Source of the DNA: Geothrix sp. 21YS21S-2 | GTDB taxonomy: Bacteria > Acidobacteriota > Holophagae > Holophagales > Holophagaceae | Reading direction: 5' to 3' | Assembly (NCBI RefSeq): GCF_030846775.1 | Contig: NZ_CP132910.1 | Span: forward strand, 1,150,001-1,214,000 | DNA: 64,000 nucleotides | Part shown: piece by piece, positions 8,289 through 15,437 of the stretch | Layout of the letters: each line of letters opens with the position of its first letter | Position numbering within the stretch: the stretch's first letter is position 1 | Notes under the pieces: model-generated | Told to the model about the DNA's origin: nothing | Seen by the model: only the letters and a program-made list of their open reading frames with translations | Database searches by the model: none | Made by a program: the position numbers and the translations under genes

Positions 8289-9464
8289 TCAGGAGGCGGA
8301 AGGGAGGTCGGAGGCGGCCAGGGGAGGCGTCCTGGCCGCGCGCTCATTGACGATGCTTCCGTAGCTCTTGAGCTTCCGGTACAGGGTCGCGGTTCCGATC
8401 TGGAGCTGTTCGGCCGTGCGCACCTGATTGCCTCCATGGTAGGCCAGGGCCGCGAGGATGCAGTCCTTCATGGATTCGGAAAGGGGCCTCACGGCCTCGG
8501 GCGGCGGGCCTTCCTGGGAACGGCCGGCATCGGCCGCCGAGCGGATCTCTTCGGGGAGATCCTCGTATTCCACCCGGTCCGTGACGCCCAGGGCGATGGA
8601 GCGTTCCATCGCGTTGGCCAGTTCCCTGACATTGCCCGGCCAGGGGTACCGCACGAGTCCACGGGCCGCCAGGGGTTCGATCCCCTTGATCTTCCGGCCC
8701 ATGGCCAGCGCCCTGCCCGCGAGGAGGAACAGGGCCAGGGGAAGGAGGTCCTCCCGGCGCTCCCGGAGGGCCGGGACGGCCAGCTCCACCACCTTCAGGC
8801 GATAGAACAGGTCCTGCCGGAAGCCGCCCTTCTCGACCTCGCCCGCCAGATTGCGGTTGGTGGCCGCCATGATCCTGACGTCGATGGGGCGCGTCCGGGT
8901 TTCGCCCATCCTGCGGATCTCCCGCTCCTGGATCGCCCGCAGGAGCTTGACCTGCATGGCCAGGGAGATCTCGCCGATCTCGTCCAGGAGGATCGTTCCA
9001 TGGTCGGCCGCCTCGAAAAGCCCCGGCCGGTCCTGGATGGCCCCGGAGAAGGCGCCCCGCGCATGGCCGAACAGCTCGCTCTCGAACAGGCCTTCGCTGA
9101 TGGCGCCGCAATTGAACGCCACGAAGGGTCCCGCCGCCCGCGGCGACTTCTCGTGGATGAATCGTGCCACCTGCTCCTTTCCGGAGCCGGTCTCCCCCGT
9201 GATCAGGAGGGTGGAATCCACTCTGGCCACGCGCCGGGCGACGTCCAGGATGCCGGCCATCGCGGGGCTCATGGCGAAGAGACCAAGGGCCAGCTGGACC
9301 GGATCGGGCACCAGGCGGGCCATGGCATGGTCGAGATCATCCGGGCGCGGCAGGTCCAGGCCGGCCTTCTCCGATCGCCGGCGAAGCACGGTCGTGGCCG
9401 CGAAGCCGCATGGGCGTGGCGCATGGCTGCAGGGTGTTCCGGAGTTTCGATATTGAGCGAACAT
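8289..9464 (-). CDS. Sigma-54-dependent transcriptional activator lacking a recognised sensor domain
   Basis: 391 residues from ATG 9464, preceded by AGGAGA at good spacing; a TTG at 9479 is less likely. The AAA+ domain starts near residue 65. It has Walker A 'GETGSGKE', Walker B 'GTILLDEIGE', and 'FRQDLFYRL' and 'YPWPGNVREL' toward its end. The sigma-54 contact loop is 'GAFSGA' rather than the usual GAFTGA, a conservative variant. A Fis-type helix-turn-helix closes the protein ('GNQVRTAEQLQIGTATLYRKLKSYG'). The about 60 N-terminal residues match no receiver, PAS or GAF domain, so its input signal is unclear. A second sigma-54 activator lies upstream on the same strand. Confidence 0.92.
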   Translation of the reverse strand: MFAQYRNSGTPCSHAPRPCGFAATTVLRRRSEKAGLDLPRPDDLDHAMARLVPDPVQLALGLFAMSPAMAGILDVARRVARVDSTLLITGETGSGKEQVARFIHEKSPRAAGPFVAFNCGAISEGLFESELFGHARGAFSGAIQDRPGLFEAADHGTILLDEIGEISLAMQVKLLRAIQEREIRRMGETRTRPIDVRIMAATNRNLAGEVEKGGFRQDLFYRLKVVELAVPALRERREDLLPLALFLLAGRALAMGRKIKGIEPLAARGLVRYPWPGNVRELANAMERSIALGVTDRVEYEDLPEEIRSAADAGRSQEGPPPEAVRPLSESMKDCILAALAYHGGNQVRTAEQLQIGTATLYRKLKSYGSIVNERAARTPPLAASDLPSAS

Positions 9465-9704
9465 GAAAATTCTCCTCAAGATGCTGGAGGGTCGTCATGG
9501 GATCGCCCGGTCGGCGTGCCCCCCTGGATCCGGGCCAGCGGGGCATTCCTGTTCAAGACCTGTGCCAACAGCCGCAACAAGGCCTTTTCGTTGGAATGGC
9601 ATGGATTGCGGCCGGAAACCGGCCCGGGACGAGGGGCCGCGGCCTCGCCGCATTCGACGGGTTCCGCCAAATTCAACCGAATCCGAGGGACATCCGTTCC
9701 TTTG

Positions 9705-11441
9705 TCACATCCATTCGAAGCGCTGGATGCCCTCCTTGCGCATCCGCCCCCGCAGCGTGCTCGGATTCAGGCCCAGGATCAGCGCCGCGCCGTCCTTGCC
9801 GTCGATCCTTCCATGCGTCTGGCGGAGGGCCGCGATGATGTGGGCCCGCTCCATCTCGACCAGAGGTTTGAGAGGGATCTCGCCCGCGACGGGTTCCTGC
9901 GCCAGCGCCTCGAACGTGTCCATGACCTGCAGCGTCGAGCCCTGCGAAATGATGACCGCGCGTTCGATGACGTTCTCCAGCTCCCGGATGTTCCCGGGCC
10001 AGGAATGATTGACCAGCTTGCTCATGGTTGCGGCCGAGATGTTCTCGATCTTCTTCCCCGTTTCCCGGCTGAACTTCCGGATGGCCGACTCAACCAGGAG
10101 CGGGATGTCCTCCCTGCGCTGGCGCAGGGGGGGGATGACCACGGGGAAGGTGCTCAGCCGGTAGTAGAGGTCCTCCCGGAAGCGCCCGCTGGCCAGGTCC
10201 TCCCGGAGATCGCGGTTGGTGGCGGCGATGATCCGGACATCCACCTTGATCACCTGCGGGCTGCCAAGGCGGCAGAATTCCTTTTCCTGCAGTACCTGAA
10301 GGAGCTTGGCCTGCAGCTCCCAGGGCAGGTCCCCGATCTCGTCGAGGAAGATCGTTCCCTTGTCGGCCAATTCGAAGCGCCCGATCTGCTGGGCATGGGC
10401 CCCCGTGAAGGCCCCTTTCTCGCGGCCGAACAGCTCGCTCTCGATGAGGGAGCCCGGCAGCGACGTGCAGTTCACCACGACCATGGGGTGGTCCCTGCGC
10501 GCGCTCCGGGCGTGGATGGCGCGTGCGAGGGTGCTCTTGCCCGTCCCCGTCTCACCCAGCAGGAGCACGGTCGTATCCTGGGGGGCGACCGCGTCGATGC
10601 TGTGGAAGACCTCCTTCAGCGAACCGCTCTTGCCGACCATTTCGCCGAAGTTGTACCGCCGGTCATCCTCGAAATGAAGGTAGCTGTTTTCAGCCTCCAG
10701 CCGCTCCTTCAGGGCTTCCACCTCCGCCAGGGCCCGCTCCAGCGCCTCCTTGGCCACGGTCAGTTCCCGGGTGCGGTCCCGCACCCGCTGATCGAGCTTC
10801 GCGTTCAGCGCCTCCACGTCCATCCGGGCCGTCACCATGGCCGTGATGTCGGTGTCCACCGCGACCGCGCCGAGGACGTCCCCCTCCAGGACGACCGGGG
10901 CCGCGGAGCTGCGATGGATCCGCTCCGCCCCCGTCCGCGGGTCGGTATGGATCAGCTCCTCGGCGACCGTTTCGCCCTTCAGGGCTCGCGCGAGGGGAGC
11001 GTCCTCCGGCAGGATGGGCAACCCGGTGGCGGCCCGGCGGTACGGGAAGGGGAAGCCCCGGCGGGCTTCCTCCGGGAGGTCCTCCAGGGATTCGACGCCC
11101 AGCATCCTCAGGGCCGAGGAATTGCAAAGGACCACGGCGTCCTTCGTCGCGACCAGGACCGCATCGGGCAGGGACTCGATGATCGCGTGGAGTTCGGCGG
11201 CCTGGAACTGGGAGATCCTCCGGGTCCGCTCCAGTTCCTCCGCGCGGACCTGCTCCACGGATTCCAGGACGCGCTGGTGCTCCAGGAGGCCGTCCACGAT
11301 GGGTTTCAACCGATCCTTCGCGACCACCAGGCGCCGGGAGGAGATGAGGGTACCCCCAGCCAGGTGGGCTTCGGACGCATCGTCCGTCTCCCGTTCGAGT
11401 TCCTCCCGGAGGTCGTTCAGAAGGGCCTGGAGCTTCTTCAT
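9705..11441 (-). CDS. PAS-domain sigma-54-dependent transcriptional activator
   Basis: ATG 11441 with GGAGG 6 bases upstream gives 578 residues. The N-terminal about 75 residues are helical. A PAS domain follows (about 80-205, 'IIESLPDAVLVATKDAVVLCNSSALRMLG'), then a coiled coil 'LDQRVRDRTRELTVAKEALERALAEVEALKERLEAE'. The AAA+ domain has 'GETGTGKST' (Walker A), an intact 'GAFTGA' loop and 'GTIFLDEIGDLP'. The C-terminal Fis-type helix-turn-helix is 'HGRIDGKDGAALILGLNPSTLRGRMRKEGI'. This is the FhlA/NtrC-like layout in which a cytoplasmic PAS signal controls sigma-54 promoters. The targets are not identifiable; no clear -24/-12 promoter was seen nearby. Confidence 0.93.
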   Translation of the reverse strand: MKKLQALLNDLREELERETDDASEAHLAGGTLISSRRLVVAKDRLKPIVDGLLEHQRVLESVEQVRAEELERTRRISQFQAAELHAIIESLPDAVLVATKDAVVLCNSSALRMLGVESLEDLPEEARRGFPFPYRRAATGLPILPEDAPLARALKGETVAEELIHTDPRTGAERIHRSSAAPVVLEGDVLGAVAVDTDITAMVTARMDVEALNAKLDQRVRDRTRELTVAKEALERALAEVEALKERLEAENSYLHFEDDRRYNFGEMVGKSGSLKEVFHSIDAVAPQDTTVLLLGETGTGKSTLARAIHARSARRDHPMVVVNCTSLPGSLIESELFGREKGAFTGAHAQQIGRFELADKGTIFLDEIGDLPWELQAKLLQVLQEKEFCRLGSPQVIKVDVRIIAATNRDLREDLASGRFREDLYYRLSTFPVVIPPLRQRREDIPLLVESAIRKFSRETGKKIENISAATMSKLVNHSWPGNIRELENVIERAVIISQGSTLQVMDTFEALAQEPVAGEIPLKPLVEMERAHIIAALRQTHGRIDGKDGAALILGLNPSTLRGRMRKEGIQRFEWM

Positions 11442-11614
11442 CGGTTCCCTCCATGGCGTTCGATGAGGTTCCTGGATTCCGGGGCAGTGAAAAATCACGA
11501 CATCGAGACTTCACGGGGCGAAATAATGCCAGACAGAATCTCACCCCCCATGGGGAAAGACCACCCCCAAGGCTGCGCTTGCCTCTCGGTCCGTCTGATT
11601 AAACCCGGCCGGGT

Positions 11615-12175
11615 TCAGGTTTCCCGGGGTCCGGATGCGGGCAGTCCCCCATTCGGCGCCAACAGATCCTCCAGGAAGAACGCCGCCAGTTCCGCCCGCC
11701 CCACCAGCCCCGCCTTCCGGTAGACCCCCTGGGCCTGCTGGCGCGCCGTGGCCTCGCGCGTGTTCCTCAGTTCCCCGATCTCCCGGGTGGAAAGCCCCTT
11801 CAACAGAAGCAGGGCGATCTCCCGTTCCGCCGGGCTCAACCCCCACCGGTCGAACTGCTGGTCGATGGCCAGGGAAAGCCCGCGCACCAGGGTTCCGGCC
11901 TCCTCCTGCCAATGCCGGGACTCCCGGCGGGTGGCAGCCAGGTCCGCGGTGAGCCGCCGGACCTCCTCCCGCCGGGTCCTCAGGGCCAGCAGCACCCATC
12001 CGGCGGCGCCCAGGGCCGCCAGGGCGGCGATCGCTTCCACCAGCAGGTGGGTCGGTCCGGTGGCATGCTGGGCCCGGTCCGTGACCAGATCGGCCACCAG
12101 CAACCCGGCGATCACCACCAGGATGGCGCTGAAACCGGCCCGGGGGGGCCATCGGCCTTCTGTCTGACTCGACAT
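11615..12175 (-). CDS. Membrane-anchored LuxR-type HTH regulator
   Basis: 186 residues from ATG 12175, with AAAGGA upstream. Two hydrophobic segments (about 13-30 and 44-65) suggest an N-terminal membrane hairpin, followed by a coiled coil ('RTRREEVRRLTADLAATRRESRHWQEEA'). The C-terminal LuxR/GerE-type helix-turn-helix is at about 112-170: 'WGLSPAEREIALLLLKGLSTREIGELRNTREATARQQAQGVYRKAGLVGRAELAAFF'. No receiver domain is present. Membrane-tethered one-component regulators of this shape are known; the signal here is unknown. It is convergent with nothing and divergent from the cytochrome b561 gene, which it might regulate (inference). Confidence 0.85.
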   Translation of the reverse strand: MSSQTEGRWPPRAGFSAILVVIAGLLVADLVTDRAQHATGPTHLLVEAIAALAALGAAGWVLLALRTRREEVRRLTADLAATRRESRHWQEEAGTLVRGLSLAIDQQFDRWGLSPAEREIALLLLKGLSTREIGELRNTREATARQQAQGVYRKAGLVGRAELAAFFLEDLLAPNGGLPASGPRET

Positions 12176-12276
12176 TTCTTTCCTTTGATTCTCAACAGTA
12201 TAGGCGACGATGCGACATCCGTCGGATGGCGGGTCGGCCCCTCGTGACCGAGTCTGGGGGTCTCATGGAGGCCCGA

Positions 12277-13050
12277 ATGCCGCACCAACCCGACCCCAAT
12301 CTTCCGGATACCCAGGCAGGACAGGAGGAGGGGTTGAGCCTGCTCTGGGACTGGCCGACCCGGGTCCTCCACTGGGCCATGGCCGGCCTTTTCCTGGGCG
12401 CATTCTCCATCGCCGTGGCGAGTTCGGAACATGGCAGGGTCTTCCCGGTCCACGCCGCCGTGGGGCTGCTCCTCGGGCTCGCCATCCTGTTGCGGCTCGT
12501 GTGGGGGTTCGTGGGTTCCAGGCCGTCCCGGTTCGCTTCGTTCCCGCTCCGGCCCTCCAGCCTCGCGCGCTATCTGAAGGAAGCCCTGGCGGGCCAGGAC
12601 CGGCCGACGGATGGCCACAACCCCGCCGCCGGGTATGCGGCCCTTGCCATGCTGCTGCTGCCCCTGGCCCTCGCAGCCACCGGCATCGCCATGGGCCTCG
12701 GCGGGAAATGGGCCGAGGAGGTCCATGCCGTCCTGGCCTACGCCATGCTTTCGGTGGTCGCCCTCCACGTCCTTGGCCTGGCCTGGTACACCCGCCGCCA
12801 TCGTGAAGCCATCGCCTTGAGCATGGTCCATGGCCGGCGCCGTTTGCCCCAGGGCGAGGCCATCCCTTCCTCCCGTCCCTTCATGGGCGTCGCCTTCCTC
12901 CTTGTCCTCGCCGGCGGGGGGACCCTTATCTGGAATGGGCTGGACACCCGCAGACGGACCCTTCTCCTCCCAGGCATGTCGACGCCCATTTCGGTGGGGG
13001 AGAACGAGAAGGGCCGGCAGGGCCTGGAACATCAGGGAGATGACGACTGA
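12277..13050 (+). CDS. Cytochrome b561-type membrane protein
   Basis: 257 residues if started at ATG 12277, which has GGAGG 5 bases upstream; in-frame ATGs at 12226 and 12265 are weaker. It has four transmembrane helices in the heme-binding core, plus a fifth near the C-terminus. The 'WDWPTRVLHWAMAG' opening is typical of di-heme cytochrome b561 subunits, with further conserved histidines in 'VHAAVGLLLGLAILLRLVWGFVG', 'EEVHAVLAYAML' and 'ALHVLGLAW'. Such proteins move electrons between membrane quinones and a partner dehydrogenase or soluble cytochrome. No partner gene is adjacent. Confidence 0.88.
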   Translation: MPHQPDPNLPDTQAGQEEGLSLLWDWPTRVLHWAMAGLFLGAFSIAVASSEHGRVFPVHAAVGLLLGLAILLRLVWGFVGSRPSRFASFPLRPSSLARYLKEALAGQDRPTDGHNPAAGYAALAMLLLPLALAATGIAMGLGGKWAEEVHAVLAYAMLSVVALHVLGLAWYTRRHREAIALSMVHGRRRLPQGEAIPSSRPFMGVAFLLVLAGGGTLIWNGLDTRRRTLLLPGMSTPISVGENEKGRQGLEHQGDDD

Positions 13051-13084
13051 CGGCCCCGGGAGGATCGTCCCGGATCCCAGGCGC

Positions 13085-13402
13085 TCACGATTCGTCCGGA
13101 AGCGCGGCGAGGAAGGCCTGCAGCGATCTGCGGTAGGTGCGGAACAGGCTGCGGCCTTCGGAGGTGAGGGCCGCGGTCGTGCGGGGGACCTTGCCCTGGA
13201 ACCGCTTCTCGATGCGCACGAGACCCGCATCCTCCAGCCTGGCCAGGTGGAAGGAGAGGTTGCCCACGGTGAGGCCCACCTGCTGGGCAAGAAAGGTGCA
13301 GTCCGCCTCCTCCAGCATCCACAGGCAACCCACGATGGAAAGCCTCGCGGGCTCGTGCAGGGCCTTGTCCAGGCCGACCAGGGAAGGCGGCATCTCAGGC
13401 AT
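13085..13402 (-). CDS. Winged-helix transcriptional regulator (ArsR/HTH_27-like)
   Basis: 105 residues. The helix-turn-helix and wing region is clear: 'LDKALHEPARLSIVGCLWMLEEADCTFLAQQVGLTVGNLSFHLARLEDAGLVRIEKRFQGKVPRTTAALTSEGRSLF'. There are no metal-binding cysteine pairs of the ArsR sensor type. The start overlaps the end of the upstream membrane-protein gene (ATGCCTGA), so the two are coupled. A 17-bp perfect palindrome upstream of that operon is a likely autoregulatory operator. This regulator/membrane-protein arrangement is common in bacteria, but the signal is not known. Confidence 0.87.
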   Translation of the reverse strand: MPEMPPSLVGLDKALHEPARLSIVGCLWMLEEADCTFLAQQVGLTVGNLSFHLARLEDAGLVRIEKRFQGKVPRTTAALTSEGRSLFRTYRRSLQAFLAALPDES

Positions 13403-13997
13403 GGGCGGTCTCCCGGAGGAAAAGGGCCAGGAGGCCGCCGCCGGTGAGGACCATCAGGACCGGCAGGAAGACGAACCAGGAGCTCCCGAACCGGAAACCC
13501 CCAAGGTGGAGCAGGATCATGAGGAGGCAGAACGCGGCGTAGCCGAAGAACCGGCGCAGTTTCAGGAAGAGGCCGGTCAGGAACAGGGGCAGGGGCAGGA
13601 ACATCACGTAGAAGATGCGGGTGATCAGCTTCGCCATTTGGCCTTCGTCGGCCCCTGCCAGGAGTACCCGGTAAACGCGCAGGGTCCCCGCAAGGGTGAA
13701 GACCGCCACCAGGGCGGCCAGGACCAGCATCGGGTAGCGGTTCCGCCACAGGGCGGCCCTGGCGAAGCCCGCCCTGGGTTCGAAGACCCGGGCCCTGAGG
13801 AGAGCGAACACCATCCTGCCCACAGCTCCCCCTGCGAGCAGGCCGAGGGGCAGTCTCAGAAGTACAAGGTGCCCCGGAAAGGGAAATTGCCACATGGCAA
13901 CCAGGGCGGCGAAGCCCGCAGCACAAGCCAGGTCCAGGGAACCGTCCCGGTAGGCGGCACGAAGCACGGAAGAAGGGGTGGGACTGGGCTTGGCCAT
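13395..13997 (-). CDS. Multi-pass membrane protein paired with winged-helix regulator
   Basis: 200 residues with about five hydrophobic segments: near 20-40 ('LACAAGFAALVAMWQFPF'), 45-65, 90-110 ('YPMLVLAALVAVFTLAGTL'), 130-150 ('IFYVMFLPLPLFLTGLFL') and 155-195. I do not recognise a named family. Its stop overlaps the start of the regulator gene by 8 bases, and the pair is preceded by a perfect palindrome 26 bases before the ATG at 13997. That makes it the likely regulated target and perhaps the sensor side of the regulator. Confidence 0.75.
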   Translation of the reverse strand: MAKPSPTPSSVLRAAYRDGSLDLACAAGFAALVAMWQFPFPGHLVLLRLPLGLLAGGAVGRMVFALLRARVFEPRAGFARAALWRNRYPMLVLAALVAVFTLAGTLRVYRVLLAGADEGQMAKLITRIFYVMFLPLPLFLTGLFLKLRRFFGYAAFCLLMILLHLGGFRFGSSWFVFLPVLMVLTGGGLLALFLRETAHA

Positions 13998-14022
13998 GGG
14001 GTTTCTCCGAGCAGCACAATCT

Positions 14023-14039
14023 AGTTTGTATTACAAACT
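14023..14039. promoter_or_regulatory. 17-bp perfect palindromic operator
   Basis: AGTTTGTATTACAAACT is an 8-bp perfect inverted repeat around one central base. It lies 26 bases upstream of the membrane protein/regulator operon in otherwise GC-rich DNA. Size, symmetry and position fit the binding site of a dimeric winged-helix repressor, most simply the regulator encoded in the same operon. The embedded TTGTATTACAA may overlap the promoter. Confidence 0.7.
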
Positions 14040-14155
14040 TGATTGCATTACCACTGAAAATCCGAATTGATTCATCACCCGGGCGGAGCCCAGGCCGGGT
14101 ACCCACTCGAGCCGACCTCGTCCAATCCGGCCGGTCAGCCCGTTGGAGACGGCCC

Positions 14156-14593
14156 CTACCCTGCCATGGCCGCGAGCCGGGCCGCGACCTGCTTCTTGCC
14201 CAGGCCCCGCACGGCGGCATAGGCTTCCAGCTGCTTTTGGCGAGGGGTGGACTTCTCCGCTTCCCAGTTGTAGATGGTCTGCGCGGAGACTCCCAGGAGC
14301 GCTCCCATGTCGGCGGCGGTAAGGCCGAAACGCTGCCGGAGGGAGGCCAGTCCCTTGGCGCTGAACCGCACGCGAGGCGCCTGGTCCGGATCCGCCTTGG
14401 TCCTTTTTTCAATGCCGGCGGTCCTGCTGAGCCGAGCTGCCGCTTTCTCAAGATCAACAATCCTTCGTTTCAAGCTGGAGATTTCAGCTCGAAACTGGGC
14501 GGAGGCCTTCTTGAGACCCTCGGTTTCCTTGCGGATTTCCTTCCTGGCGACCCTGGCGATTTCTTCTTTCAGGGCAGAAGCAATGTTTGGCAT
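14156..14593 (-). CDS. Coiled-coil protein with XRE-type HTH
   Basis: 145 residues from ATG 14593, with GAAGGG upstream. The N-terminal half is a charged coiled coil ('EEIARVARKEIRKETEGLKKASAQFRAEISSLKRRIVDLEKAAARLSR'). The C-terminal half holds a Cro/C1-like helix-turn-helix: 'LASLRQRFGLTAADMGALLGVSAQTIYNWEAEKSTPRQKQLEAYAAVRGLG'. Similar small proteins occur widely in proteobacteria and acidobacteria as putative DNA-binding regulators. There is no toxin partner beside it and no phage context. Confidence 0.8.
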   Translation of the reverse strand: MPNIASALKEEIARVARKEIRKETEGLKKASAQFRAEISSLKRRIVDLEKAAARLSRTAGIEKRTKADPDQAPRVRFSAKGLASLRQRFGLTAADMGALLGVSAQTIYNWEAEKSTPRQKQLEAYAAVRGLGKKQVAARLAAMAG

Positions 14594-14961
14594 GGGGAGT
14601 CCCTTCCTCGTCGGAATCAAATAGATCTGGAACTAATCATACATGCCCTTTGCGCTCGGCCGTGATAAGCACCTTCCAGGGAGGGAACCCCCTCCCAAGG
14701 ATGTCCACTCTCCGACATCGAGCCGCCTGAGACGGCCGTTGGGAGGCGGCGATCGACCGTTCACCGCCCATGCGCTTCTCACAGCCAATGCTTGGCAACA
14801 ATGGAACCTGGGACGATGGAAATTCCGGGGCCGCCTCGACCTTCTGGGATGCCTTTCTGGCGGTTCATCGAGGCGGTCCCCGTTCACCCGGCCAGGCTTC
14901 ACCTGGCCATGGAGGCAGCGTGTGCCATGAGAACCGGTATTGCCTCGATCTGCGCACACCC
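14594..14961. other. Intergenic region with no supported gene
   Basis: About 370 bases between the leftward HTH gene and the short zinc-motif gene. It contains GC-rich inverted repeats, for example GGGAGGG paired with CCCTCCC near 14680-14695, that could form hairpins. No ribosome binding site with a convincing frame was found. A longer version of the downstream frame starts at 14770 but has poor protein-like character before 14962. Confidence 0.4.
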
Positions 14962-15234
14962 ATGCGGAAGCGCCGCGCGCGGACGCTGGAAGCGACGGTT
15001 TCGGCCATCAACCAGCCGCGTATTGAACCCGCCAGGAAGCTCCATGGGGCTTGCCTTCACGTCCACCTTCCGGAGCGGTTGATCCCGGTGTGCGCCTGGT
15101 GCAGGCGGCTTCGGAAGGACGATTCCACCTGGGTGGCCCTGGGGCCGCACCTGACCATGGGCACAGCGACTTCCTTCACCCACACGATCTGTCCGGAGTG
15201 TGCCTCGCTGTGGACAGATCAGGAACACGGCTGA
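14962..15234 (+). CDS. Short protein with orphan CxWC...CPEC tail motif
   Basis: About 90 residues if started at ATG 14962; the frame is open from 14770, and no start has a good ribosome binding site. The C-terminal segment 'LIPVCAWCRRLRKDDSTW', then 'FTHTICPECASLW', matches the cysteine-rich tail commonly found at the end of PAS, GAF or receiver sensor proteins in delta-proteobacteria and acidobacteria. Here it has no sensor domain in front. It could be a stand-alone metal-binding module or the remnant of a larger signalling gene. The motif is clear; the gene boundaries are not. Confidence 0.5.
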   Translation: MRKRRARTLEATVSAINQPRIEPARKLHGACLHVHLPERLIPVCAWCRRLRKDDSTWVALGPHLTMGTATSFTHTICPECASLWTDQEHG

Positions 15235-15437
15235 GGTTCCCGGCCCCTCAATCCCGGAGCAGACGCATGCCAAAGCAATTCATCCGGGGCGTGGAGGACA
15301 CGAATTGCGATTGATCCATAACCAAAGCGCCTGCCACCCTCCGGCACGGGAAGGGATTGAATCCTCGAACGGAAGTGCCATCCTGGAGTCAATCCAGCCA
15401 GCCCGCATAGAGCCGCCTGCACCCCAGGAGCCCTGCC

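Noticed and set aside
8436-11723. Very long rightward open frame over the sigma-54 regulators
   Set aside because: It is antisense to two well-supported genes, has biased composition (G, D, R, P rich) and no start signal. High GC3 on the opposite strand creates such frames.
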